DNA of 64,000 nucleotides, taken from assembly GCA_029582165.1 (NCBI GenBank), contig CM055883.1:21426001-21490000 (forward strand). Reading direction: 5' to 3'. Made by a program: the position numbers and the translations under genes. The first letter of the stretch is position 1; each line of letters opens with the position of its first letter. The notes under the pieces were generated by a model that made no database searches, was not told the DNA's origin, and worked only from the letters and a program-made list of their open reading frames with translations. Origin of the DNA: Portulaca oleracea. Its lineage: Eukaryota; Streptophyta; Magnoliopsida; Caryophyllales; Portulacaceae. Shown one piece after another: positions 13,388 to 27,100 of this stretch.

Positions 13388-13875
13388 AGGGTTTTAGGGT
13401 TTACGCACGGAAGCTTTGGCGGCAGGAAGGTGGATGTCGGGCAGGCCTCCGGCGACGTCGGAGGCGGCGGTGGGTGTCTAGGCGGTCGACAGAGGGTGGA
13501 CGGTTGTCGAGAGGCGGCGGTGGTGGCGGAACCGAGGCTAGTTATCGCACAGCGGCAGCGGGTTTCATCTGGGCAGCGCTGGACGTCCTTCGGCGAGTGT
13601 GGCGGCAGCGCTCAGTGTCGTCTGGTGTCCGGGAGTCGACGAGGGTTGCCGGAAGTGGCTGGGCAGCGGCGATAATGGCGCACGCGCGCGCGCAGCGATG
13701 GAGAGAGAGAGGGACGAAGGAAAGAGAGTAGAGAAAGAAAGTGAGCGCGTTGATCGTTGCGGTGGTCGGAGCGGTTTCCGGCGAGGCGGAGGTGGCGGAT
13801 GTTACAGTCGGAGGTCAGTGGTGGCTGTGGGCAGTTACTCAGAGAAAACGAGAGGGAGAGGTTGGGGGGTTTTAG
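13388..13875 (-). other. GC-rich cassette of LTR3
   Basis: Telo-box-like GGGTTTTAGGGTTT borders are intact on both sides. Internal deletions relative to LTR2 change every reading frame downstream of about 13690, further evidence that no protein is maintained. Confidence 0.6.
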
Positions 13876-14021
13876 GGTTTGACTTGTTTTTGGCTAATTA
13901 AAACATAATTAAGGCAATTAATAACTTAATTTAGTAACCTTAAACTTGGGGAACAAGCCCCTAACCGGTCACTGAGAAAAATAGGGAAAATTTTGGTTTT
14001 AAAAAAATTCTAAAACAATCA

Positions 14022-14037
14022 TAATAATAATAATAAT

Positions 14038-14085
<48 letters not shown>
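14022..14085. repeat. (AAT)n microsatellite, LTR3 copy
   Basis: AAT/ATA units at the same LTR position as 5640-5666, 9843-9895, 18679-18747, 23337-23392, 27219-27234 and 31233-31258. Repeat number differs in each LTR. Confidence 0.9.
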
Positions 14086-14086
<1 letters not shown>

Positions 14087-14354
14087 GTACAAATAATAAT
14101 ATAATACTAAAAAATCCCATAATTAAGTAAATAAAAACTAACACATAATCAACAATAATTAACATGTAATTTACCAAAATACCCCTAGTCCCATGCATAA
14201 CCATGCACGCAGAAATGACTATATTACCCTTAATAATCTCACGACGATCCTACGAGCTCAAGTATTTACAATTTAAACACAGAAACAATTAACGGACGTA
14301 AAATAATACTAACGACGTAACGGTAAACAGCTTCGAATTTTTTGGGGTTTTACA

Positions 14355-15004
14355 TCATTACCCCATTAAAAGAAGTTTCGTCCTCGAAACTTAAACTCAA
14401 CGCCAACGATATTCCTACAGAAGTAACGGTGGTCGTAACCAAAATTCAGGGTTTTACATCATTACCCTCTTCAAAAGAGTTTTGTTCTCGAAAATCAACA
14501 TATTTTATGGTTGGATTGGTGCGGTTACCTTGATCTGATATCTTCCTCGGCCTTCGAATGGCTTGTGTTGTGGCATGGTTCTTCCATTGCACTTTTGACT
14601 AGAGGGACAAACTTTGTTCCAAGATGCTCCTCTCTTCAATCTAGAATCTCCAACAGCTACTCCTCGTAGGACGGGTCTTCTCTCAGCCTCTGAATCCTCT
14701 TAAGAGGCTTCTTCTTCTTCTTCCAAGCCCTCCTCAGGGCTCTATTTCATACCCTCCTCGGGGTTTAGGTCCTTTAGAGGAGTTAGAGATGGTTACCCAT
14801 AGCACAGACGATGGTGTTCCATCCGAAAGATGTCAAACACAACAACCATGCAATTGCAACACAAAAGAGAACGAAGAAGGAGGCACACATCCCATTCCCC
14901 CATCCCACACTCTTCCCTCCGAACGTAGCTTCCTAAGCTCTAACGAAAAACCTAATAGACACTTAGGAGATACCAGGTCGTATCCCAGAACTCTGATACC
15001 ATTC
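14355..15004 (-). mobile_element. Internal domain of array unit 3
   Basis: Complete internal domain with both PPT-like ends. The PBS at 14990-15001 carries the same final-base change as unit 2. Confidence 0.85.
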
Positions 15005-17048
15005 TGTAACGCCCTAGAAATTCACTTCTAAACTTAACGGTCAAAGTCAAACATTGACTAACATTAACAGCGGAAGACTCATTTTTTTTTCTTTTTAACT
15101 GGGCTTTACTGCCGTATCCCCGAAGGAATACAAGGCAAGAAAGGAAAACTAACAACTAATCATTAATTACATCCATTTAATAAACAAAAGAACTTTCAAA
15201 TTCTAGAACAACACGCATAAAACATTAACTAACTTCAAAATAAAAACGTAAGCTAAACTTTATTCATAGAGCTTCTAACTCTAATCTATCGTCCTCACTT
15301 CTAGTTCCCGTTCCTATCACAAAACTGTTCACCTGAAAACAAAACATTTCAAACATGAGGAGAACTCAATAATGTCTACCCCAAACCGTCAAAACAATTT
15401 GAAAACAATTTCAATTCATTTTTGGGGGAGAACTGAACAAGTCAAATCTTTTCACAAACTATTTTCTTTCCCAACCAACCATAACCATCTTCCTGCAGAA
15501 TTATTAAGCGGGCAGACCTTGCTTATTTGGCCATCGAAGTCCAAGACTTCACAATAATCATATCTCAATCTCACTAACAATCTCAATCAATTACAATATC
15601 AATTATACGGATGACCATCCATTTCACACATGTGCATATAACAAACCCCGGGGAAGTAGCACTTATCAGGCATCCCTGATCTCTTGACAACCTCCCTACA
15701 GGAACAGATCCTGGTCTATGGGACGTTGCCCGAATACACAACCATATCAAGGCATCCCCTGATCTCTTGACAACCTCCTTCCAGGAATAGATCCTGGTCT
15801 ATGGGACATTGCCCGAACCCGCATTTACGTCTCATTTGAATTATTAATCAGGTTTAACATCATAACATTCCAACTCAATCAGTCTAATCCCAATTTCCAA
15901 ATCCATTTCCAAATAACACATAAACGACTGTACACATTTTACCAACTCAAAAGAACATAAACCACATCCAAAATAGACAGCCAATTTTCACCATAAAATC
16001 CCTTCGGGATGCTAATCGCGAAACAACTTAAATCAATCAAACAATTAAAGTGCACCCCAGCGGGATTTTGGACATAGACATTACCTAACAATCTTCTCTG
16101 CGCTTCATAAATACACTTGAGCTCACTAGATCAGACGGTTTAGAACGCAACTAAAATAACGAAATTTCTAAAATAACGTGTGGTACGAGTTAACGCAATC
16201 TGATTTCTTCCTAACCCACCCCTATGAACACTATAAGATTCCCATCATTCATAAATTAACATTTTATACATATCTCACATCATCTAACTATCTCATGTCA
16301 TAACACACCCATATGACAATTAATTGAATTATTTACACACAACAATACATTTATTAAAAAGAATAAACTGGACAGAATTCAATACTCCAATAAAACGAAC
16401 CATAACTTGACTTCCCGACATCCTATGGGTATGGTTTTTGACTTTCTAGAAACCTCGGGATGTCTACTAAAACTCTTATGTTGACCTCGAGACCTAAAAC
16501 GCCCTTTAAGATCCTCAAAAACAGCCAATTACACAATATGTCCAGTTCTGACCTAGGTGCGCTATTTGGGTCGTAACTCAGAGTATACACCTCAAAATCG
16601 CCATCTGCAAAATTCCTATGAAATCTAACATCGGAAGGTATTTCTAGACCAATTGGTAGGGCTAAATATTAACTACACAATAAATGGTGACCGATATACT
16701 ACAGCTCATAAAATCTGTCTAAACTGATCGGGTTTTTATTTCGGGATTTTCGACCCTAGTTCTAACCATACTATCTCGAGACTCCAAATTGAGGTTCTAA
16801 ATAGCCTACTAGGGTCCACTACTTCTTCTTTCACCCCCATAGCATCACTAAGGTTGGCTTACACGTATATACTAACATAAATTGCGACGATGACATAATA
16901 ATTCTACAACAAAGACATAAACTTAAAATTTACACTAATAATCGAAATAAAAGAATTGAAACATGGACTCCTAAACTTCAAAACACATAAGAATTCAGTA
17001 AGATGCCATTTTACTAAAATATAAACAAATTGGACATTTTTAATAACT

Positions 17049-17492
17049 CACTACTAAAAATATGTGTATTACCAACCACTTTTTTCCAACCAATTTAAAA
17101 TGGTTTGAAAAATCAACTATTTTAGCAACCATTTGATATTCCAACTAATTTTCAAAAAATTTAGTTGAAAAAAAGGTTGGAAATTCCAACCAATTTTGCA
17201 AAAGTTGGTTGGAAAATTTTTCTACCATCCTCTTTCCTACTATTAGAAATTGGTTGGAAAAATGGTTAGTAATCCAACCATTTTTCCAACCATGTTCAAA
17301 TAGTAGGAAAAAGGGTGGTAGGAAAATTTTCCTTCCATTTTAACAAAATTGGTTGGAATTTCCAACCATTTTTCAAACAAAAATTTTTGGAAAATAGTTA
17401 GAATATTAAATAGTTGCTAAAATGGTTTGATTTTCCAACCATTTTAAATTGGATGGAAAAAGTGGTTGGTAATACACATATTTTTAGTAGTG
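17049..17492. mobile_element. CACTA-type MITE in LTR4
   Basis: Ends are CACTACTAAAAA and TTTTTAGTAGTG, with long, nearly palindromic flanking sequence rich in CCAACC/GGTTGG. A 3-bp target duplication ACT (17046-17048 and 17493-17495) is typical of the CACTA superfamily. No coding capacity. It occupies exactly the same target base as the copy in LTR5. Confidence 0.92.
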
Positions 17493-18036
17493 ACTAATAA
17501 CGTAATATTAATATAACCACGTGTCAATAATCTCAAAATATATAACACTTTAAACTTTACTAAGCCTAATACGTTATAAAAATTATAAAACAATAAAAGG
17601 AGTTTTAAAAACACTCTTTAGGTAATTTATCACATAGTTTTTCATATAAGATCGATACTAATTTAAAAATCTAATGACGCATATAATAAAACTAAAATTA
17701 AACGATTTACTTAGGAATATGAAAATAAACGAGGTTAAAACAACGAATATACCTAGTAAATCAACTTAAAAGTAATATAATAAAAAAAAGAACATAATAA
17801 TTTAATTTAAACAATTACACTAACTCTAATCAAACCCTAATCACAAATGACATGGAATCACAATATTCATCCCATACAATAGCCAAAAGCACTAATTTAA
17901 ACTATAGTATTTATCCACTCAATATCCAAATTTATACACAAGAAAAGTATGTATAATAACATGAATAACAACAATCAGAAACATGTAATACGAATAATAG
18001 TAAAAGAAAACAGATTTTAAGTGAAATTAAACGTAA

Positions 18037-18540
18037 GGTTTTAGGGTTTACGCACGGAAGCTTTGGCGGCAGGAAGGTGGACGTCGGGCAGGCCTCCGGC
18101 GACGTCGGAGGCGGCGATGGGTGTCTAAGCGGTCGACAGGCGGTGGACGGTTGTCGAGAGGCAGCGGTGGTGGCGTAACCGAGTCTAGTTATCGCCACAA
18201 AGTTTAAATGCTGGTTTCGCTCGCTCAACGTCCTCCGGCGAGTGTGGCGGCGGTGCTCAATGTCGTCTGGTGTCCGGAGTCGATGAGGGTTGCCGGAGGT
18301 GGCTGGGTAGCGGCGATGGTGGCGCACGGCGAGGCAGACGACGGTGGCAGAGAGAGTGGGACGAAGGAAAGAGAGTAGAGAAAGAAAGTGAGCGCGTTGA
18401 TCGTTGCGGTTGTCAGAGCGGCTGCTGGAGGCGGTTTCCGGCGAGGCGGAGGTGGCGGCTGTTACAGTCGGTGGTCGGTGGTGGCTGTGGGCAGTTACTC
18501 AGAGAAAACGAGAGGGAGAAGTTGGGGGGTTTTAGGGTTT
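18037..18540 (-). other. GC-rich cassette of LTR4
   Basis: Left border AGGTTTTAGGGTTT, right border GGGGTTTTAGGGTTT. The stretch around 18190-18225 (ACAAAGTTTAAATGC) replaces the usual GCACAGCAGCAGCGGG, a local rearrangement or conversion unique to this copy. Confidence 0.6.
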
Positions 18541-18680
18541 GACTTGTTTTTGGCTAATTAAAACATAATTAAGGCAATTAATAACTTAATTTAGTAACCT
18601 TAAACTTGGGGAACAAGCCCCTAATCGGTCTCTGAGAAAAATAGGAAAAATTTTGGTGTTAAAAAAATTCTAAAACAATC

Positions 18681-18726
<46 letters not shown>

Positions 18727-19014
18727 TAATAATAATAATAATAATAGTACTAATAATAATATAATACTAAAAAATCCCATAATTAAGTAAATAAAAACTA
18801 ACACATAATCAACAATAATTAACATATAATTTACCAAAATACCCCTAGTCCCATGCATAACCATGCACACAGAAATGACTATATTACCCTTAATAATCTC
18901 ACGACGGTCCTAGGAGCTCAAGTATTTACAATTTAAACACAGAAACAATTAACGGACGTAAAATAATACTAACGACGTAACGGTAAACACCTTCGAATTT
19001 TTGATGGTTTTACA

Positions 19015-19664
19015 TCATTACCCCCTTAAAAGAAGTTTCGTCCTCGAAACTTAAACTAAACGCCAACGATATTCCTATAGAAGTAACGGTGGTCGTAACG
19101 AAAATTCAGGGTTTTACATCATTACCCTCTTCAAAAGAGTTTTGTTCTCGAAACTCAACATATTTTATGGTTGGATTGTTGCGGTTACCTTGATCTCATA
19201 TCTTCCTCGGCCTTCGAATGGCTTGTGTTGTGGCATGGTTCTTCCATTGCACTTTTGACTAGAGGGACAAACTTTGTTCCAAGATGCTTCTCTCTTCAAT
19301 CTAGAATCTCCAACAGCTACTCCTCGTAGGTCGGGTCTTCTCTCAGCCTCTGAATCCTCTTAAGAGGCTTCTTCTTCTTCTTCCAAGCCCTCCTCAGGGC
19401 TCTATTTCATACCCTCCTCGGGGTTTAGGTCCTTTAGAGGAGTTAGAGATGGTTACTCATAGCACAGACGATGGTATTCCATCCGAAAGATGTCAAAAAC
19501 AACAACCATGCAATTGCAACACAAAAGAAAACAAAGAAGGAGACACACATCCCATTCCCCCATCCCACACTCTTCCTTCCGAACGTAGCTTCCTAAGCAC
19601 TAACGAAAAACCTATTAGACACTTAGGAGATACCAGGTCGTAACCCAGAGCTCTGATACCATTC
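19015..19664 (-). mobile_element. Internal domain of array unit 4
   Basis: Complete; PBS TGGTATCAGAGC (19650-19661) is perfect. Both PPT-like ends are present. Confidence 0.85.
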
Positions 19665-21710
19665 TGTAACGCCCTAAAAATTCACTTCTAAACTTAACGG
19701 TCAAAGTCAAACGTTGACTAACATTAAAAGCGGAAGACTCATTTTTTTTTCCTTTTTAACTAGGCTTTACTGTCGTATCCCCAAAGGAATACAACGCAAG
19801 AAAGGAAAACTAACAACTAATCATTAATTACTTCCATTTAATAAACAAAAGAACTTTCAAATTCTAGAACAACACGCATAAAACATTAACTAACTTCAAA
19901 ATTAAAACGTAAGCTAAACTTTATTCATAGAGCTTCTAACTCTAATCTATCGTCCTCACTTCTAGTTCCCGTTCCCATCACCAAACTGTTCACCTGAAAA
20001 CAAAACATTTCAAACATGAGGACTCAATAATGTCTACCCCTAACCGTCAAAACAATTTGAAAACAAATTCAATTCATTTTTGGGGGAGAAGTGAACAAGT
20101 CAAATCTTTTCACAAACTATTTTCTTTCCCAACCAACCATAACCATCATTCTGCAGAATTAATAAGCGGGCAGACCTTGCTTATTTGGCCATCAAAGTCC
20201 AAGACTTCACAATAATCATATCTCAATCTCACTAACAATGTCAATCAATTACAATATCAATTATACGGATGACCATCCATTTCACACACGTGCATATAAC
20301 AAACCCCGGGGAAGTAGCACTTATCAGGCATCCCTGATCTCTTGACAACCTCCCTACAGGAACAGATCCTGGTCTATGGGACATTGCCCGAACACACAAC
20401 CATATCAAGGCATCCCCTGATCTCTTGACAACCTCCTTCCAGGAACAGATCCTGGTCTATGGGACATTGCCCGAACCCGCATTTACGTCTCCTTTGAATT
20501 ATTAATCAGGTTTAACATCATAACATTCCAACTCAATCAGTCCAATCCCAATTTCCAAATCCATTTCCAAATAACACATAAGCGACTGTACACATTTTAC
20601 CAACTCAAAAGAACATAAACCACATCCGAAATAGACAGCCAATATTCACCATAAAATCCCTTCGGGATGCAAATCGCGAAACAACTTAAAATCAATCAAA
20701 CAATTAAAGTGAACCCCAGCGGGATTTTGGACATAGACATTACCTAACAATCTTCTCTGCGCTTCATAAATACACTTGAGCTCACTAGATCAGACGGTTT
20801 AGAACGCGCCTAAAATAACGAAATTTCTAAAATTAAAACGTATGGTACGAGTTAACGCAATCTGATTTCTTCCTAACCCACCCCTATGAACACTATAAGA
20901 TTCCCATCATTCATAAATTAACATTTTAAACATATCTCACATCATCTAACTATCTCATGTCACAACACACCCATATGACAAGTAATTGAATTATTTACAC
21001 ACAACAATACATTTATTCAAAAGAATAAACTGGACAGCATTCAATACTCCAATAAAACGAACCATAACTTGACTTCCTGACATCCTATGGGTATGGCTTT
21101 TGACTTTCTAGAAACCTTGGGATGTCTACTAAAACTCTTATGTTTACCTCGAGACCTAAAACGCCCTTTAAGATCCTCAAAAACAGCCAATTACACAATA
21201 TGTCCAGTTCTGACCTAGGTGCGCTATTTGGGTCGTAACTCAGAGTATACACCTCAAAATCGCGATCTGCAAAATTCCTATGAAATCTAACATCCGAAGG
21301 TATTTCTAGACCAATTTGTAGGGCTAAATATTAACTACACAATAAATGGTGACCGATATACTACGGCTCATAAAATCTGTCTAAACTGATCGGGATTTTA
21401 TTTCGGGAGTTTCGACCCTAGTTCTAACCATACTATCTCGAGACTCTAAATTGAGGTTCTAAATAGCCTACTAGGGTCCACTACTTCTTCGTTCACGCCC
21501 ATAGCATCACTAAGGTTGGCTTACACGTATATACTAACATAAATTGCGACGGTGACATAATAATTCTACAACAAACACATAAACTTAAAATTTACCCTAA
21601 TAATCGAAATAAAAGAATTGAAACATGGACTCCTAAACTTCAAAACACATAAGAATTCAGTAAGATGCCATTTTACTAAAATATAAACAAATTGGACATT
21701 TTTAATAACT

Positions 21711-22154
21711 CACTACTAAAAATATGTGTATTACCAACCACTTTTTTCCAACCAATTTAAAATGGTTTGAAAAATCAACTATTTTAGCAACCAGTTGATA
21801 TTCCAACTAATATTCAAAAAAATATAGTGGAAAAAAGGTTGGAAATTCCAACCAATTTTGCAAAAGTTGGTTGGAAAATTTTCCTACCATCCTTTTTCCT
21901 ATTATTAGAAATTGGTTGGAAAAATGGTTAGTAATCCAACCATTTTTCCAACCATGTTCAAATAGTAGGAAAAAAGGTGGTAGGAAAATTTTCCTTCCAT
22001 TTTAATAAAATTGGCTGGAATTTCCAACAATTTTTCGAACAAAAATTTTTGGAAAATAGTTAGAATATTAAATATTTGCTAAAATGGTTGGATTTTCCAA
22101 CCATTTTAAATTGGATGGAAAAAGTGGTTGGTAATACACATATTTTTAGTAGTG
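21711..22154. mobile_element. CACTA-type MITE in LTR5
   Basis: Same length (444 bp), same ends and same ACT target duplication (21708-21710, 22155-22157) as the LTR4 copy. The sequence right of the duplication (AAGGATCTCGAT) is intact here. Confidence 0.92.
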
Positions 22155-22708
22155 ACTAAGGATCTCGATAATAACGTAATATTAATATAACCACGTGTCA
22201 ATAATCTCAAAATATATAACATTTTAAACTTTACTAAGCCTAATACGTTATAAAAATTATAAAACAATAAAAGGAGTTTTAAAAACACTCTTTAGGTAAT
22301 TTATCACATAGTTTTTCATATAAGATCGATACTAATTTAAAAATCTAATGACGCATATAATAAAACTAAAATTAAGTGATTTACTTAGGAATATGAAAAT
22401 AAACGAGGTTAAAACAACGAACATACCTAGTAAATCAACTTAAATGTAATATAATAAAAAAAAGAACATAATAATTTAATTTAAACAATTACACTAACTC
22501 TAATCAAACCCTAATCACAAATGACATGGAATCACAATATTCATCCCATACAATAGCCAAAAGCACTAATTTAAACAATAGTATTTATCCACTCAATATC
22601 CAAATTTATATACAAGAAAAGTATGTATAATAACATGAATAACAAAAATCAAAAACATGTAGGACGAATAATAGTAAAAGAAAACAGATTTTAAGTGAAA
22701 TTAAACGT

Positions 22709-23200
22709 AGGGTTTTAGGGTTTACGCACGGAAGCTTTGGCGGCAGGAAGGTGGACGTCGGGCAGGGCTCCGGCGACGTCGGAGGCGGCGGTGGGTGTCT
22801 AGGCGGTGGACGGTTGTCGAGACGCGGCGGTGGTGGCGGAACCGAGTCTAGTTATTGCACAGCAACAGCGGGTTTCGTCTGGGCAGCGCTCAACGTCCTC
22901 CGGCGAGTGTGGCGGCGGTGCTCAGTGTCGTCTGGTGTCCGGGAGTCGACGAGGGTTGCCGGAGGTGGCTGGGCAGCGGCTATGGTGGCGCACGGCGAGG
23001 CAGACGACGATGGGAGAGAGAGAGGGACGAAGGAAAGAGAGTAGAGAAAGAAAGTGAGCGCGTTGATCGTTGCGGTGGTCAGAGCGGCTGCTGGAGGCGG
23101 TTTCCGTGAGGCGAGGTGGCTATTACGATCGGTGGTCGGTGGTAAGTGGCGATTACTCGAGAAAACGAGAGGGAGAGGTTGGGGGGTTTTAGGGTTTGAC
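22709..23200 (-). other. GC-rich cassette of LTR5
   Basis: Borders intact. The segment 23100-23160 is shortened and scrambled relative to the other copies, with several single-G losses (compare 9600-9660). Confidence 0.55.
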
Positions 23201-23339
23201 TTGTTTTTGGCGAATTAAAACATAATTAACGCAATTAATAACTTAATTTAGTAACCTTAAACTTGGGGAACAAGCCCCTAACCGGTCACTGAGAAAAATA
23301 GGGAAAATTTTGGTTTTAAAAAAATTCTAAAACAATAAT

Positions 23340-23391
<52 letters not shown>

Positions 23392-23659
23392 GTACTAATA
23401 ATAATATAATACTAAAAAATCCCTTAATTAACTAAATAAAAACTAACACATAATCAACAATAATTAACATGTAATTTACCAAAATACCCCTAGTCCCATG
23501 CATAACCATGCACGCAGAAAAGACTATATTACCCTTAATAATCTCACGACGGTCCTACGAGCTCAAGTATTAACAGTTTAAACACAGAAACAATTAACGG
23601 ACGTAAAATAATACTAACGACGTAACAGTAAACACTTTCGAATTTTTTGGGGTTTTACA

Positions 23660-24171
23660 TCATTATCCCCTTAAAAGAAGTTTCGTCCTCGAAACTTAAA
23701 CTCAACGCCAACGATCTTCCTACAGAAGTAACGGTGGTCGTAACCAAAATTCAGGGTTTTTACATCATTACCCTCTTCAAAAGAGTTTTGTCCTCGAAAC
23801 TCAACATATTTTATGCTTGGATTGGTGCGGTTACCTTGATCTCATATCTTCCTCGGCCTTCGAATGGCTTGTGTTGTGGCATGGTTCTTCCATTGCACTT
23901 TTGACTAGAGGGAGAAACTTTGTTCCAAGATGCTTCTCTCTTCAATCTACAATCTCCAACAGCTACTCCTCCTAGGTCGGGTCTTCTCTCAGCCTCTGAA
24001 TCCTCTTAAGAGGCTTCTTCTTCTTGCAAGCCCTCATAAGGGCTCTATTTCATACCCTACTCGGGGTTTAGGTCCTTTAGAGGAGTTAGAGGTGGTTACT
24101 CATAGCACAGACGATGGTATTCCATCCGAAAGATGTCAAAAACAACAACCATGCAATTTCAATACAAAAGA
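23660..24171 (-). mobile_element. Internal domain of array unit 5, PBS side deleted
   Basis: The internal sequence runs to ACAAAAG at 24170 and then jumps directly to CACTTCTAAAC of the LTR. About 140 bp, including the PBS and the first bases of LTR6, are missing. This unit could not prime reverse transcription from its own PBS. Confidence 0.8.
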
Positions 24172-27100
24172 CACTTCTAAACTTAACGTTCAAAGTCAAA
24201 CGTTGACTAATATTAACAGCGGAAGACTCATTTTTTTTTCTTTTTAACTGAGCTTTACTGCCGTATCCACGAAGGAATACAAGGCAAGAAAGGAAAACTA
24301 ACAACTAATCATTAATTACTTTCATTTAAAAAACAAAAGAACTTTCAAATTCTAGAACAACACGCATTAAACATTAACTAACTTCAAAATTAAAACGTAA
24401 GCTAAACTTTATTCATAGAGCTTCTAACTCCAATATATCGTCCTCACTTCTAGTTCTCGTTCCCATCACAAAATTCTTCACCTGAAAACAAAACATTTCA
24501 AACATGAAGAGGATTCAATAATGTCTACCCCTAACCGTCAAAACAATTTGAAAACAATTTCAATTCATTTTTGGGGGAGAAGTGAACAAGTCAAATCTTT
24601 TCACAAACTATTTTCTTTCCCAACCAACCATAACCATCTTTCTGCAGAATTATTAAGCGGGCGGACCTTGCTTATTTGGCCCTCCAAGTCCAAGACTTCA
24701 CAATAATCATATCTCACTAACAATCTCAATCAACAACAATATCAATCATACGGATGGCCATCCCTTTCACACACGTGCATATAACCAACCCCGGGGAAGA
24801 AGCACTTATCAGGCATCCCTGATCTCTTGACAACCTCCCTACAGGAACAAATCCTGGTCTATGGGACATTGCCCGAACACACAACCATATCAAAGGCATC
24901 CCCTGATCTCTTGACAACCTCCCTCCAGGAACAGATCCTGGTCCATGGGACATTGCCCGAACCCGCATTTACGTCTCATTTGAATTATTAATCAGGTTTA
25001 ACATCAAAACATTCCAACTCAATCAGTCTAATCCCAATTTCCAAATCCATTTCCAAATAACACATAAACGACTGTTCACATTTTACCAACTCAAAAGAAC
25101 ATAAACCACATCCAAAATAGATAGCCAATTTTCTTCATAAAATCCCTTCGGGATGCAAATCGCAAAACAACTAAAAATCAATCAAACAATTAAAGTGCAC
25201 CCCAGCGGGATTTGGGACATAGACAGTACCTGACAATCTTCTCTGCGCCTCATAAATACACTTGAGCTCACTAGATCATATGGTTTAGAACGCGCCTAAA
25301 ATAACGAAATTTCTAAAATTAAAACGTGTGGTATGAGTTAACGTAATCTGATTTCTTCCTAACCCACCCCTAGGAACACTATAAGATTCCCATCATTCAT
25401 AAATTAACATTTTAAATATATCTCACATCATCTAACTATCACATGTCACAACACATCCATATGACAATTAATTGAATAATTTACACAACAATACATTTAT
25501 TCAAAAGAATAAACTGGACAGAATTCAATACTCCAATAAAACAAAACCATAACTTGACTTCCCGACATCCTATGGGTATGGTTGTTGACTTTCTGGAAAC
25601 CTCGGGATGTCTACTAAAACTCTTATGTTGACTTCAAGACCTAAAACACCCCTTAAGATCCTCAAAAACAGCCAATTACACAATCTGTCCAGTTCTGACT
25701 TAGGTGCACTAGTTGGGTCGTAACTCAGAGTATACACCTCAAAATCCCGATCCGCAAAATTCCTATGAAATCTAACATCCGAAGGTATTTTCAGACCAAT
25801 TGGTAGGGCTAAATATTAACTACACAATAAACGGTGACCGATATACTACAGCTCATAAAATCTGTCCAAACTGACGGGGTTTTTATTTCGGGATTTTCGA
25901 TCCTAGTTCTAACCATACTATCCCTAAAATTTACCCTAATAATTCTCAAACAAACATGGACTCCTAAACAAACATATAACAATTCAGTAAGATGCCATTT
26001 TACTAAAATATAAACAAATTGAACATTTTTATTAACAAAGGAACTCGATAATAACGTAATATTAATATAACCACGTGTCAATAATCTCAAAACATATAAC
26101 ATTTGAAACTTTACTACGCCTAATACTTTATAAAAATTTTAAAACAATAAAAGGAATTTTAAAAACACTCTTTAGGTAATTTATCACATAGTTTTTCATA
26201 TAAGATCGATACTAATATAAAAATCTAATGACGCATATAATAAAACTAAAATTAAACGATTTACTTAGGAATATGAAAATAAACGAGGTTAAAACAACGA
26301 ACATACCTAGTAAAACAACTTAAATGTAATATAATAAAAAAAAGAACATAATAATTTAATTTAAACAATTACACTAACTCTAATCAAATCCTAATCACAA
26401 ATGACATGGAATCACAATATTCATCCCATACAATAGCCAAAAGCACTAATTTAAACTATAGTATTTATCCACTCAATATCCAAATTTATACACAAGAAAA
26501 GTATGTATAATAACATGAATAACAACAATCAGAAACATGTAATACGAATAATAGTAAAAGAAAACAGATTTTATGTGAAATTAAACGTAGGGTTTTAGGG
26601 TTTACGCACAGAAGCTTTGGCGGCAGGAAGGTGGACGTCGGCGAGGCTCCGCGACGTCGGCGCGGCGGTGTGTCTAGGCGGTCGACGAGCGGTGGGACGG
26701 TTGTCGAGAGCGGCGCGGTGGCGGCGAGAGGCTAGTTTATCGCACAAGCCAGCCGGTTTCGTCGGCGCTCGGCGTCCTCGGCGAGTGTGGCGGTGCTCGA
26801 TGTCGTCGGTGTCGGGAGTCGCGAGGGTTCGAGGAGGTGTGGGGCGGAGTCGATATGGTGGAGCACGGCGAGGCAGACGACGATGGGAGAGAGAGAGGGA
26901 CGAAGGAAAGAGAGTAGAGAAAGAAAGTGAGCGCGTTGATCGTTGCGGTGGTCAGAGCGGCTGCTGGAGGCGGTTTCCGGCGAGGCGGAGGTGGCGGCTG
27001 TTACACTCGGTGGTCGGTGGTGGCAGTGGGCAGTTACTCAGAGAAAACGAGAGGGAGAGGTTGGGGGATTTTAAGGTTTGACTTGTTTTTGGTTAATTAA

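Larger units (their letters stand above)
10805..14354 (-). mobile_element. LTR3 of the tandem retroelement (3550 bp)
   Basis: Termini as in LTR2. A short deletion around 12375 removes part of the usual GGGTCGTAACTCAG stretch. The GC-rich cassette carries a CG dinucleotide run (13683-13693) and has lost the GGCTGCTGGA segment near 13780. No transposon insertion. Confidence 0.9.
15005..19014 (-). mobile_element. LTR4 of the tandem retroelement, with a CACTA MITE
   Basis: The 4010-bp length is explained by a 444-bp MITE at 17049-17492. The right terminus reads GATGGTTTTACA instead of GGGGTTTTACA, so the LTR start is slightly mutated. About 12 bp of LTR sequence after the MITE (AAGGAACTCGAT in other copies) is missing here but present in LTR5, so that loss came after the duplication. 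Confidence 0.9.
19665..23659 (-). mobile_element. LTR5 of the tandem retroelement, with the same CACTA MITE
   Basis: Termini intact (TGTAACGCCC and GGGGTTTTACA). It shares the MITE insertion and several private substitutions with LTR4 (for example ACGCATAAAACATT near 19873). LTR4 and LTR5 therefore descend from one MITE-bearing parent. Confidence 0.9.

Noticed and set aside
14019..18870. Leucine-run frames over AAT microsatellites (14019-14204, 18679-18870)
   Set aside because: Poly-Leu comes from reading TTA repeats on the minus strand.
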